64,000 bases of DNA from assembly GCA_963747775.1 (NCBI GenBank), contig CAVVGT010000005.1, forward strand, positions 62,001-126,000, written 5' to 3'. Shown piece after piece: positions 1 to 9,215 of the stretch. Each line of letters opens with the position of its first letter. The first letter of the stretch is position 1. The notes beneath the pieces are model-generated. The model saw only the letters and a list, made by a program, of their open reading frames with translations, did not search any database and was not told the origin of the DNA. This DNA is from JAGVSZ01 sp963747775. GTDB lineage: Bacteria; Pseudomonadota; Gammaproteobacteria; Burkholderiales; SG8-39. Made by a program: the position numbers and the translations under genes.

Positions 1-333
1 GTGCATGAAGATCCGGCGCAGGCCCGCGCCCGCGCGCTGCGCAAAGTCTGCGATGCACTCGCTGGCGGGCCCGTCACAGCTGACGATAAACGCAAGGTAG
101 ACCGGCAGGCTCGGGCGCGGGACACCGTGCGCTTCAATGTCGCCGAGCGTCGGATCGTCCAGCACCGCCAGCCGGGCGAAATGCAGGCGCTCGAATTGCC
201 CGAACGGCAAGACCGCGTTCGCCGGGTCGGCCATGCCCGGCTGCGAGTTCATCGCGTCCAGCAGTTCCCGCAGGCTGCGCTCGCGACCCGGTGTGACCCG
301 TGCCAGCACCATGAACTGGGACTGCGGCGTCAC
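1..333 (-). CDS. Hypothetical protein, 3' part cut by window edge
   Basis: The minus strand stays open from a GTG at 333 to base 1, giving at least 111 residues that begin TPQSQFMVLARVTPGRE and show good third-position GC bias. An ATG at 341 is followed by a stop two codons later, so it cannot be the start; GTG 333 lies behind a GGGAG-like ribosome site. The gene begins 22 bases after the stop of the haem protein at 355-2505, so it is probably the last visible gene of that operon. No signal peptide or catalytic motif is visible in this fragment. I do not recognise the family. The remainder of the protein lies outside the window. Confidence 0.6.
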   Translation of the reverse strand, partial: MTPQSQFMVLARVTPGRERSLRELLDAMNSQPGMADPANAVLPFGQFERLHFARLAVLDDPTLGDIEAHGVPRPSLPVYLAFIVSCDGPASECIADFAQRAGAGLRRIFMH

Positions 334-354
334 GGCGTCATCTCCCTTCCCCCC

Positions 355-2505
355 TCACCCCGGCAGGCACGGCCGCAGCTGCTCGTAGCCGTCGGCGAGG
401 AGCAGGTCGAGCCGCGGCGCCGCGCCGCTCTCGGCGCGCACGAGCTCGGACGCGGTGCGCTCGAGCCCGGCGACTGCGGGCGCCGGCTCGTAGGCCTCCC
501 CGCGCGCCGACGGAAGCGGCGGCGGCATCGGCGTCTTGTCCCGCGCCGCGGACGGGGCGCCCCACAACGCGAGGCGCGCGTAGATGCGCGGCGCGCAGTG
601 CTTCACGCTCGCCACGACCCGCTCCGGCGGGCCGGCGAGGAAATTCGGCGGCGAGCGCTCCGCGGTCGCGTGGCAGCCCGCGCACAGCGAATAGAAGGCG
701 GCGAACGGCGCCGCGGCGCCGTCGACGGGCATCGGCGGCTGCGGCGCTTCGACCGCGGCCGGTGGGAGGCGTGAAGCGTCCTCGCAGCACCACTCGCGCG
801 CGGGGACCCCGAGCTGCGCGAAGAGCGCCGAGAGCACCCGCACCCGGCTGAACGTCCGGGCGGCGAGCGGTGCGTCGTCACCCGGCTCGCTGGCGAGCGC
901 GGCGACGGCGCTCCGCACCGGCGCGAAGTCGTCGATCGCGGTGACGGTCGTGCGCGCGGACACTTCGCGGACGCCGCCCCGGGCACGCGCCTCGGCCGGC
1001 TTCCAGGCGAGCGCGATGCCGGCGATCGCGGCACCGTCGGCGAGCCGCGCGTTCGCGCCCCGGCTGCCGAGCGTGACCGCCGCGCGGCCCACGCCGGCGT
1101 CGAACGTGCCGGCCGCCACATCGAGATGCTCGAGCGGCGGCGCGCCGTCAACCTCGAGCGCGCCGATTTCGCCGCCCGCGACGCGCGTGCCGCGGAGGTC
1201 GAGGCGCCCGGCTACGCGCAGCGGCGTGTCCCCGGTACCGACGCACTTGAACCGCGCGCGCGACCCGGTCCAGGCGATCTCGCACGGCGCTTCGCGGCGC
1301 CGCTCGACCGGGCGTTCGCGGCCGGCGTGCGCCGCAAGCTGGCCCTCGAGCACACGGATGTCGACCGCGGTGACGAACTCGGCGAGCCCGGCCACGAGGC
1401 GGCGCGCGGTGTCCGCCCCGGGCGAGGCCCACACCTCGAGGGGCGCGCGCGGCGCGAGCGGCTCGAACGCCGCCGGGACATGCGCGGCCGCGAGCCCCGC
1501 GGGGCGCAGGGCGCCTTCGGGGGGCAGCGGGTCGCGGTTCGGAACGTCCGGGTTCGGGATGGCGATCCCGGACGGCCATTGGGCGCTCCAGGCGCGGCCG
1601 AATGCGGGCAGGAACTCGTCGCGCCAGATCGGCGAGCGCTCATCGAACGCGCGCTCGTCGGTGAGCCGGTACTGGAGCGCGGCGACGAGCGCCGCGCCGC
1701 GGCACCGGGCGCCCGCTGCGCCGTCGCCGCAGCCGACGCGCCACAGTAGCTGCCAGACGCCGAGCAGATTCGCGCGGTCGGTCGCGGCATCGATCGCGTC
1801 CGGAACGTCGACGCCGCGCTGGATGGGGACGCCGTGATACGCCGCACGCTCGTGTCCCCCATCGCCGTCGGGGCGCGCGAGGCGCGCGGCGACGCGCGGG
1901 TTCGCGTTCGTCTCCTCCCACACCTGTCGCGAGAAAAGCGGCGCGAGGTTCTGGTGGCAGGCGGCGCACATCGCGCGGCGCGCGTACACGACCTCGCGCG
2001 CCCCGCCCGCGCGGTAATCGCGCACGATCTGAAACTCGAACCGGCCGGCCGCCTCGTTGTAGCTGATCACCTCGACCAGGTCGCTCTTCTCCTGGTAGCC
2101 GAGGTAGATCCGGTCCTTCGCGAGCAGCACGCTTCCCCGTGTGGCCTCGCCGACGATCGCCGCCACCACGCGCGGATGCCTGAAGAACTCCGGTGCGGCC
2201 GCGGTGCGCTGGAGCGATCGCCCGAGCGGAATGAGCACTTGCTTGACGCACGGCTCGCGGCCCGCGCAACCGGCGCGCTCGGCGACGCGCTGCACCAGCG
2301 CCGTGAACGGGAACGGGATGTCGAAGACGCGTTTTCCGTCGGCTTCGCGCGTGACCACGAAATCGAACAGCGACCGCCCCGCAGGCGGCGCATCGGGCCC
2401 GGGCGCGGCGGGGTTCACGGCCCACGCCGGCGCGTCCGCGGCGCGCGGCGCGAGCGGGCACGCGAGCAGGGCCGTCGCGATCGTCGCCATGACCGCGCCG
2501 CGCAT
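355..2505 (-). CDS. Exported protein with two CxxCH haem-binding motifs
   Basis: A 716-residue protein with an N-terminal signal peptide (alanine/leucine-rich segment ending near AADAPA, residue 25). It has two c-type haem attachment motifs, CAACH at about residues 180-184 and CAGCH at about 608-612, so it should be a periplasmic or surface cytochrome c after haem ligation. The roughly 400 residues between the motifs match no domain I can name. The start ATG at 2505 lies 6 bases after the upstream lipoprotein stop, showing tight operon coupling with the genes at 2512-5991. Its substrate is unknown. Partnership with the neighbouring two-haem protein is inferred from the arrangement only. Confidence 0.8.
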   Translation of the reverse strand: MRGAVMATIATALLACPLAPRAADAPAWAVNPAAPGPDAPPAGRSLFDFVVTREADGKRVFDIPFPFTALVQRVAERAGCAGREPCVKQVLIPLGRSLQRTAAAPEFFRHPRVVAAIVGEATRGSVLLAKDRIYLGYQEKSDLVEVISYNEAAGRFEFQIVRDYRAGGAREVVYARRAMCAACHQNLAPLFSRQVWEETNANPRVAARLARPDGDGGHERAAYHGVPIQRGVDVPDAIDAATDRANLLGVWQLLWRVGCGDGAAGARCRGAALVAALQYRLTDERAFDERSPIWRDEFLPAFGRAWSAQWPSGIAIPNPDVPNRDPLPPEGALRPAGLAAAHVPAAFEPLAPRAPLEVWASPGADTARRLVAGLAEFVTAVDIRVLEGQLAAHAGRERPVERRREAPCEIAWTGSRARFKCVGTGDTPLRVAGRLDLRGTRVAGGEIGALEVDGAPPLEHLDVAAGTFDAGVGRAAVTLGSRGANARLADGAAIAGIALAWKPAEARARGGVREVSARTTVTAIDDFAPVRSAVAALASEPGDDAPLAARTFSRVRVLSALFAQLGVPAREWCCEDASRLPPAAVEAPQPPMPVDGAAAPFAAFYSLCAGCHATAERSPPNFLAGPPERVVASVKHCAPRIYARLALWGAPSAARDKTPMPPPLPSARGEAYEPAPAVAGLERTASELVRAESGAAPRLDLLLADGYEQLRPCLPG

Positions 2506-2511
2506 CGTGCC

Positions 2512-3420
2512 CTATTTCGTCGCGACGACCTGGCGCGCCTGCGTGCCCGGCCAGCAGTCTTCCTTGACGGTCCCGGCCTTCTGGAACGCCGCGCCGTCGC
2601 GTTCGGCGATGTCCTTGTTGTAGAGCGTGAAGTTGAGCAGGAACACTCGACCCGTGTAGGCGCGGCCGAGGTAGAAGCCGGGACGGACCATGCGGATCTC
2701 GTCGCGCACCTTGACGCCGTGCCGTCCGGCGAGGAAGTCGGGCTTCTCGCGATAGCCGGGCAGGCCGTCGGAAAAGAAGTAGTCGATGATGATCGACTCG
2801 CGGCGGCCGTCGAGCAGGCTCTGCCCGCAGTACAGCCGCGCCGGGAAGAGTAGCCACTGGTCCTTGCCGTTGATGGTGATCTTCGGCACCGAATCCGGGT
2901 TGTCGACGATCGGCTTCAGGACGGTGAGGTCCTCGATGCGATTGCGCAGCAGCCGGTCATCGCGGTAGAACACCTTGCCCTTCCACAGCAGGCGCCCGAG
3001 CTCCTCGACGCGGTGCAGCTTGAGCTCGACCGCGAAGCCGGGCAGCCCGCCGACGATCTCGGTCAGGCGGCGGTCGCCGCTCGCGCCCATCGGAAACACG
3101 AGGTTGCCGTCGAAGGGGCCGTCGGGGATCGGGCCGGCGGTGAGCCGCGCGTAGATCTGGTCGAGCTGCTCCTGGCTGTAGTTGACGATGTTGTCGGGCG
3201 TGAGCTTCGCGAGCTCCGCAGTCGACAGCGGAAAGTCATGCTCGACCGCCGCGAAGTCGGGTTTCGTGGCGTAGGCCTCCCCGGCTGGCGCGAACTTGAT
3301 GTCCGGCGGCGGATGCAGCAGGTTGTTGAGGGCGTCGCAGCCGGCGAGCGTGGTGGCGAGGCCCACGGCGAGGCCCGCAGTGATGCTGCGTGTGAAGGCG
3401 ATGCGGCGTGGCGAGCTCAT
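2512..3420 (-). CDS. Predicted lipoprotein in the haem-protein operon
   Basis: A 302-residue protein starting MSSPRRIAF with a hydrophobic signal and a lipobox TLAGC near residue 27, so it is predicted to be lipid-anchored. The mature part is acidic/aromatic with no cysteine pair or haem motif; family not recognised. The ATG at 3420 is 14 bases after the stop of the two-haem cytochrome gene, preceded by GAGGGAACTACC as ribosome site. The same reading frame happens to be open far upstream through the frameshifted cytochrome gene, but the signal peptide and lipobox show that this is a separate gene. Its position between two cytochrome-like genes suggests a scaffold or partner role (inference). 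Confidence 0.8.
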   Translation of the reverse strand: MSSPRRIAFTRSITAGLAVGLATTLAGCDALNNLLHPPPDIKFAPAGEAYATKPDFAAVEHDFPLSTAELAKLTPDNIVNYSQEQLDQIYARLTAGPIPDGPFDGNLVFPMGASGDRRLTEIVGGLPGFAVELKLHRVEELGRLLWKGKVFYRDDRLLRNRIEDLTVLKPIVDNPDSVPKITINGKDQWLLFPARLYCGQSLLDGRRESIIIDYFFSDGLPGYREKPDFLAGRHGVKVRDEIRMVRPGFYLGRAYTGRVFLLNFTLYNKDIAERDGAAFQKAGTVKEDCWPGTQARQVVATK

Positions 3421-3434
3421 GGTAGTTCCCTCGT

Positions 3435-5991
3435 TCACAGCGTCGCGAGGAAGGCGATAAGGGCCTTCTTGTCGGTTTCGGGCAGATCCTCGCCGAAGGT
3501 GTGGCCGTCGTTCTCGACGTCGGCGGTGCAGCTCGAGTAGAACTCGACGAGCTTGCGGTGCTGGCGCATCGTCTCGATCGGCCGGTCGGGGGCCTTGCGC
3601 AGCTCCGCCGCGACCGACTGCAGCTCGGTGGCCAGCGCCTTCGCCTCGTCGGCGCCGAACTGCTTGGCGAGACGGCCGCTCAGCGCGTCGGGCCGCAGCT
3701 TCAGCTCGAGGAGGTCGCGCACGAACGCCTTGTGGTCGAAGTTCCCGAGGCTGGCGGAGTTCATCCCCTTCGGCAGCACGACGGTCATCCCGACCAGCTG
3801 CTTCTCCTTGCCGTCCTCCACGGTCCGCAGGCCCACCGGCAGCGGTACGTCGACGTCGAAGCGGGTGATCTTCGGGACGCGCTTGCCGGGGTTCAGCAGC
3901 TCCTCCATCGACGTGACGAAGAGCTTGAACCGGCCGTCGACGCTCGGGTCGTACGGCCAGCAGGCCGGGGCCTTCTCCGCCGGGAGGGTTTCCTTCGTCT
4001 GCCGGTCGACGTACGGCGAGCGGTAGAACTGGTTCTCGGCGTTCTTCGGCTGGCCACAGATCTCCGGTCCCATGGCGTTGTTGTGCATGAACGGCGCGTG
4101 GGCCCACAAGCTGACGAGCGAGAGGTTGCGGTAGTAGCTGCGCCCGCCGTCGGCCGGCTCCTTCACGTTCGGGTCGGCGGGGCGCGCCCGCAGCGTCTCG
4201 GAACCGTACTCCTGCCACACGTGGCCGCGCCATGTGGTTCGAGTGCAGTGCGCGGCAGCGGTACGTGCCGACTCCGCTGACGAGCGTCGCCTGGTCGTTG
4301 CCGAGCCAGTCGCGCCGCAGGCCGGTCTTCTCGTCGAGCGCGCGGAAGTCGCGGTTCTTGAACGCGCCGCCCTGCGCCTCGGAGACGCTCGAGTGGCAGC
4401 GCGCGCAGGTGGCCGCGAACACCTCGCGCCCGCGCGCGACCGCGTCGGCGCCGAACTGCCGGTCTAGCTCGGCGACCAGGTTGTCCTGCGTGTAGGAGGC
4501 ATTGGCGCCCTTCGCCTTCAGCTCGTTGTGGCGCGCGACCGCGAGATCGGTCGCGTGGTTCTCGTTGGAGAACAGGAACGCGGCGATGTCGGGCAGGCGG
4601 TCCTCGATCGCGCGGAAGTTGGGGCAGTCGCGACGGCACTGGCCGATGTCGAACGGCGACTGGCCGAAGTTGCGCGCCTGCGGGTCGAGCTGGCGCAGGT
4701 CCGTCAGGTGGTTGACCCAGCACTGCTCGGAGCACGAGCCGATGTTGAAGTACACGCGCTGGATGGCCTCCAGCGCGCCGATCGAGTCCTCGCCGCCCTT
4801 GAGGATGTGGTGCACCGTCTCCTTGGCGCGCGACTGCAGCCAGCACTTGCCGTCGCGGCCGGGCTCGCACCAGCACTTCGTGCCCGCGGCCGGCGTCGCG
4901 GAACACGCCGCGACCTTGCGCCACTTGATGACGTCCTCGTCGGGAAACGTCGGGCGCTGGTGCAGGTTGATGAGCGCGTTGATGGTGCCCGGGTTGCTGA
5001 CGCGGTCGGTCGGGATCGCCGAAGTGTCGGACGTCCCGGGGCGCGCGTGCGAGAACACCTGGTACTCGAGCGACGCGTAGGGCATTCCGGAGCCGAGCAG
5101 CTCGGAGATGCGCAGATACTGGTTGCCGATCGCGCCCTTAAGGTTCTCCCACTGCGGGTTCGCGGGGTCCTTCGGCGGGTTGAGCGGATCGAACGCGATG
5201 TGACACGAGCCGCAGGACGTGCCGATCAGGAAGGGCGGCTCGATCGATCCGTCCGCCAGGCGGCGTCCGACCTCGCCGGGCCGCGTCGAGACCGGCGCGC
5301 GAAAGCCGTCCCAGCTCGCGGCCGACTTGTTGACCTCAAGCCAGCGCTTGGGGTCGAAGCGCGGGTTGGGAAACTTGCGATAGCCGAGCGCCCCGGTCGA
5401 GGTGCCGAACGCGAGGTCGCAGGGCGATTGGCGCTGGTCCTTGTTTGCGCCGTGGACGTCCTTGGGGTCCACCGATGCGTCGCGGAAGTCGCACGCCGGG
5501 TCGCGGTAGCCGTCTTTCCCGACGAACTTCAGCAGCTCGTCGTCGCCCGGGCACCAGTCGAAGCCGTAGGTCTCGTCGAGGCTCTTCGCCGGGCAGCCGT
5601 CGGCGCCGGGCATGCAGCAGCCCGGATCCTTCATCAGGCCATAGGCCGCGAAACGATCGTCGCGCTGGTCGGCGCGCAGCACGCGGTACCAGTCGACCAG
5701 CACGCCGATGCGCTGCTGGAAGACGTAGGTGTGGAAGCGCGCGTTGCCGGCGGTGGCCTTGTACCAGATCTCGCGCCCGGCACGCTCGGACGGCGACATC
5801 CCCGCCTCGCCGGCGTAGAACCCGGGGTTGTCAGGGAGCTTCGCCGTGGCCGCGGCCGGCGGCGCAGCAGTGGGCGGGGTCGCCTGGGCGACCATCGTCG
5901 CCCCGGAAGACTGATGATCCTTCGACACCACCGCAGCAACGGCGACGGCGCCGACGGCCAGGGTTGCGACGACGAATGCGGCTCGCTTCAT
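3435..5991 (-). pseudogene. Di-haem c-type cytochrome, RoxA/MauG-like, one frameshift
   Basis: The N-terminal piece (about 587 residues from ATG 5991) has a signal anchor, a cysteine-rich stretch, CGSCH at about residues 260-264 and CARCH at about 529-533. It runs to HSNHM. The reading then continues in another frame with VWQEYGSETL through a 260-residue C-terminal part containing LWAHAPFMHNN. One extra C near 4230 (GCG-C-GGC) explains the break; removing it restores MAGHVWQEYGSE. The full protein would be about 848 residues. Two CxxCH motifs plus the aromatic APFxHNN segment recall di-haem peroxidases and RoxA-type dioxygenases, but the family call is tentative. First gene of the minus-strand operon. 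The indel may be a sequencing error. Confidence 0.7.
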
Positions 5992-6206
5992 GGTTCCTTC
6001 GCTCCTGGGGTGTGCGCCGATGCCGGTGGCATACGGCCTAATCTTGCCAAAGATACGCTCCGCCGGTGCAAATGGAATATGACTGGTGGGCTAGGCGCAT
6101 AAGCGAAACGGACGCCCCCGCCCCCTGGACGGCGCTCCGTTGGGGCACGAGCGAGTCGTCGGCACCGCGCAATCGCGCGAGTGCCAGGTCGAGACCGGCC
6201 AGCCGA

Positions 6207-7517
6207 TCACCAATAGCGCAGTGCCCCGAGGAACAGGCTCGCGAGGTCCGCTTTCGCCACCGGACGCGGCGAGTTCGCGAGCAGCCGCTGCTGCGGGAAC
6301 GCGCCTTCCGCCAATGCGCCGGCGTCGGCCGCGCCGAAGCCGACCGAGGTCAGCCCGTTCGGAAAGAGCGTCGCCTTCATCATCTCGATGATGCACCCGG
6401 CAACGACCTCGCCCGCGTCCGCGGGCGTTGCGCCGCGCACGTCCGCACCGAGGCACTCCGCGCCGTGAATATGCCGGTCGGGGCAGCCCGGCGCGGTCCA
6501 TCGATACACCGCCGGCGCGTTGAGGATCACCGCCATGCCGTGCGGGACCATCGCTTTCTCCTGCGGGTAGTCCTGGGGCCGGTACTCGCGCACGAGCCCC
6601 GCCACCGCGTAGGACATGCCGTGCGGGATGTGGCAGCCCGCCCCGCCGAACGCGATTCCCGCGAGAGTGCCGGCGTACATCATCTCGGTGCGCGCCTCGA
6701 CGTCGTCGGCGTTGCGCACCGCGCGCACGAGGTGCTTGCCGATGAGCCGCAGCGCCTCCGTGCCAATGGCGTCGCTCCAGGGGTTCGCGCCCTGATACAC
6801 CGGGCGAAGGTTTGCGTCCGGCGCTTTCGTGCGGCGGGAGTAGGGCACGCACGTGTACGCCTCGAGCGCGTGCGATAGCGCATCGAACCCGCTCGCCGCG
6901 ACGACGGTGCCGGGCAGCGAGCGCGCCACAGTCGGATCGACCAGCGCGAGTGCCGGCTTGAGCAGCTTCGAGCTGATGCCGGTTTTCACGTGCATCGACG
7001 TCAGGTCGAACACCGCGACGCCCGTCACCTCGGAGCCGGTCCCGCAGGTGGTCGGGCACGCAATGTGCGGCTTTACCGCGCCGGGCACTGCGCGGCCCGC
7101 GCCGATCGGCGCGTTCACGTATGCGAGGAAGTCGGCAGGGTACGTCGAGTAGAGGTTTGCCGCCTTGCAGGTGTCGATCGCCGAGCCGCCACCCACCGAG
7201 ACGAAGCCGTCGAACCTGCCCTCGGTCGCGAACCGCGCGGCGTCCTGGAAGGATCGGTCCGTCGGCTCGACCTTCACCTGGTCGTAGATCGCGCAGTCGA
7301 TCCCCACCTTGGCGAGTGACTGCGTGACCGTCTCGACATACGGATGCCGGCGCACGCCCTGGTCGGTGAAGACGGCGACGCGCTTCATGCCGAGCGCCTG
7401 CGCGTGGTCGCCGGTCTCGGCGAGCGCACCGTTGCCGAAGACGACGCGCGACGCATCGACGACGAACGCGTCGTCGCCGCCTTCGGTGGCGGTGAAATAG
7501 TGATGGCAGCAGCTCAT
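6207..7517 (-). CDS. Hydroxyacid-oxoacid transhydrogenase (iron-dependent ADH family)
   Basis: A 436-residue protein beginning MSCCHHYF, the characteristic start of ADHFE1-type hydroxyacid-oxoacid transhydrogenases. The Rossmann-like N-terminal half has the GGGSAIDTCKAANLY nucleotide-binding motif at about residue 105. The metal-binding half carries CGTGSE, DALSHALEAYTC and CHIPHGMSYA. Family members couple oxidation of 4-hydroxybutyrate or a related hydroxyacid to reduction of 2-oxoglutarate. Full length, with ATG at 7517 behind a weak ribosome site. It stands alone: the flanking genes are separated by 130-215 bases. Close relatives include other group III alcohol dehydrogenases, so the substrate is inferred from the family start and length. 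Confidence 0.88.
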   Translation of the reverse strand: MSCCHHYFTATEGGDDAFVVDASRVVFGNGALAETGDHAQALGMKRVAVFTDQGVRRHPYVETVTQSLAKVGIDCAIYDQVKVEPTDRSFQDAARFATEGRFDGFVSVGGGSAIDTCKAANLYSTYPADFLAYVNAPIGAGRAVPGAVKPHIACPTTCGTGSEVTGVAVFDLTSMHVKTGISSKLLKPALALVDPTVARSLPGTVVAASGFDALSHALEAYTCVPYSRRTKAPDANLRPVYQGANPWSDAIGTEALRLIGKHLVRAVRNADDVEARTEMMYAGTLAGIAFGGAGCHIPHGMSYAVAGLVREYRPQDYPQEKAMVPHGMAVILNAPAVYRWTAPGCPDRHIHGAECLGADVRGATPADAGEVVAGCIIEMMKATLFPNGLTSVGFGAADAGALAEGAFPQQRLLANSPRPVAKADLASLFLGALRYW

Positions 7518-7647
7518 CGAAACTCCAGGAAGCGGATGAAACAGGAAGCGCGAGTGTAAGGAAACGCCGCAAAAGGAGCCACGGCCCCCTTTGCGAATCC
7601 CCCATCCCGGTGCGAGATACCGCAGGGCCGCATTGCGCACAAGTGCT

Positions 7648-8514
7648 CTACTGCGCCGCTGCGAACGCGTCCCCGTCGCGCCGCCCGAGGTCGAACGCCG
7701 CCTGGAGGCCGGCCGGGTCGGTGTAGTCCCAGCTCGAGACCGGCACCGGCGCCGACGGCTGAACGTAGATCCGGGCCGAATGCGCGGGCAGCCGCCGGAA
7801 GCTGCGCGTGAGCAATACGAGCGTCGGCCCGTGACCGACGGCGTCCACCGGCGTGTTGTCGGCGATGCCACCGTCGAGCGCTGGGCGCCCGCCATAGTCG
7901 AGGCGCGGCGTGAACGGCGGCGTGCACGACGAGGCGAGCACGAGATCCGCGAGCGTCTCCGGTGTCGCGCAATCGCGCACGCGCGCGAAATCGGCGCTGA
8001 AACCGAGGCGGCGCGCAAAGCGCGGATGCGGCGTGGGCGCGAGCGCGTGCTCGATGGCGTCGGCGACGCCCGCAACGGCGAAGGCGGAGCGCGCTCCGAG
8101 CCATGCCGGCTTGCGCGTGACCGGGACCAGAATCTCCGGCCCGTCATGAAGGCGCGTGAGCGCGGCCGCGTCGATCGTCTCGAGCAACGCGCGCCGGTAC
8201 ATCGCCCAGTGCGGAAACACCGGCTGGCCGCGGAGCCAGTTCGCCGGATAGGCGTTGCGCCGGTTCGCACCGGTCGCCGCCTTGAAATGCGAGAGCGCAT
8301 GCACGAATCGTCCGGCGAACAGCACGCACGCCATCGCCGCGCCGGCGCTCGCCGCTGCGACGCGCGCGGGCGCGAGACCGAGGCGCGGCGCAGCTACGGT
8401 CCAGAAGCCCGCTTGCCAGACGCAGCGATTCCCGCCGCCTGCGAACACGACGGATGTCACCTTCGCGACTTCAGCGCCGTTCAGCGGTCGTAGCGGGTGT
8501 TGCCCGACAGTCAT
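7648..8514 (-). CDS. Patatin-like phospholipase
   Basis: A 288-residue protein with the patatin layout: a glycine-rich oxyanion loop FAGGGNRCVWQAG at about residues 24-36, a nucleophile elbow AAASAGAAM near residue 54 (ASAGA, the first glycine of GxSxG replaced by alanine), and the DGG box ALDGGIADN near residue 215 supplying the catalytic aspartate. Patatins hydrolyse acyl ester bonds of phospholipids or other lipids. No signal peptide, so probably cytoplasmic or membrane-peripheral. The start ATG at 8514 is the first in frame, but a shorter start nearer VTSVVFAGG is possible. It is divergent from the membrane-protein gene at 8627. Confidence 0.82.
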   Translation of the reverse strand: MTVGQHPLRPLNGAEVAKVTSVVFAGGGNRCVWQAGFWTVAAPRLGLAPARVAAASAGAAMACVLFAGRFVHALSHFKAATGANRRNAYPANWLRGQPVFPHWAMYRRALLETIDAAALTRLHDGPEILVPVTRKPAWLGARSAFAVAGVADAIEHALAPTPHPRFARRLGFSADFARVRDCATPETLADLVLASSCTPPFTPRLDYGGRPALDGGIADNTPVDAVGHGPTLVLLTRSFRRLPAHSARIYVQPSAPVPVSSWDYTDPAGLQAAFDLGRRDGDAFAAAQ

Positions 8515-8626
8515 ATGTGCAGGACCATCGCCAACGCGGCCTTCGACAGCCTATCCATCGCAGCCTCCTAAATGCCACTATACATTTGCGCAGTGATTTC
8601 ACTTAACCCCACCCCATCGAGACGCC

Positions 8627-9142
8627 ATGAGCAACCTATCCGCGAAGATCAAAGAAGAGATCGAGGCGCTTCTTCCACCCACGATCTTCTTTTTCGTCGC
8701 GTTGCACCTCGTCGCGATCGTCCGCATCCTGATGCTCAAGGGAACCGGGATCCCGCTCGGCACGTCGGTATCGGTGACGGTGGCGGCCCTGATTCTCGGC
8801 AAGTCGGTGTTGATCGCGGACCTGCTGCCGTTCATCAATCGCTTCCCCGACAAGCCGCTTGCCTATAACGTCGGCTGGAAGACCGCGATTTACGTCCTGG
8901 TCGCCATGGTGGTCCACTACCTGGAGCGACTCGTCGATTTTTGGCGGGAGGCCGGCGGGTTCGTCGCCGGTAACCAGAAGCTGCTCTCCGAGACCGTGTG
9001 GCCGCATTTCTGGGCCATCCAGATCTTCCTGCTGGTGTTGATTCTCATGTACTGCACGTTGCACGAAATCGTTCGCGTGATCGGAGCGGACCGGGTGCGA
9101 CGCATGTTCTTCGGGCCGCTGCAGGAGCCCCAGGTTTCATAG
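8627..9142 (+). CDS. Small integral membrane protein, unknown function
   Basis: A 171-residue protein with about four hydrophobic segments (near residues 18-36, 48-66, 84-102 and 126-146) and charged termini. The family is not recognised. It starts at ATG 8627 and is followed after 73 bases by the catalase-like gene on the same strand, so the two may be co-transcribed with the MaoC gene further on. No enzymatic motif is visible. The hydrophobic pattern and the conserved-looking aromatic positions support a real gene, but no function can be assigned. Confidence 0.8.
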   Translation: MSNLSAKIKEEIEALLPPTIFFFVALHLVAIVRILMLKGTGIPLGTSVSVTVAALILGKSVLIADLLPFINRFPDKPLAYNVGWKTAIYVLVAMVVHYLERLVDFWREAGGFVAGNQKLLSETVWPHFWAIQIFLLVLILMYCTLHEIVRVIGADRVRRMFFGPLQEPQVS

Positions 9143-9215
9143 CTCCCTTCAAGGGTTCACCGTTACAGTCCCGGGTTCAAGCTCGGTCGGAAGTGGTCCA
9201 GGGGAAGGGGCGTCC

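Noticed and set aside
1..774. A 257-residue plus-strand open frame at the left edge
   Set aside because: It lies opposite the hypothetical gene and the haem-protein gene, is arginine-rich with no motif, and is a typical antisense frame of high-GC DNA.
1834..2853. A 339-residue plus-strand frame
   Set aside because: Antisense to two well-supported exported proteins; composition is charged low-complexity.
2512..5991. A single 1159-residue fused cytochrome-lipoprotein
   Set aside because: Its middle part has no homologue-like sequence and the last 302 residues begin with their own signal and lipobox; it results from a frameshift that happens to read through.
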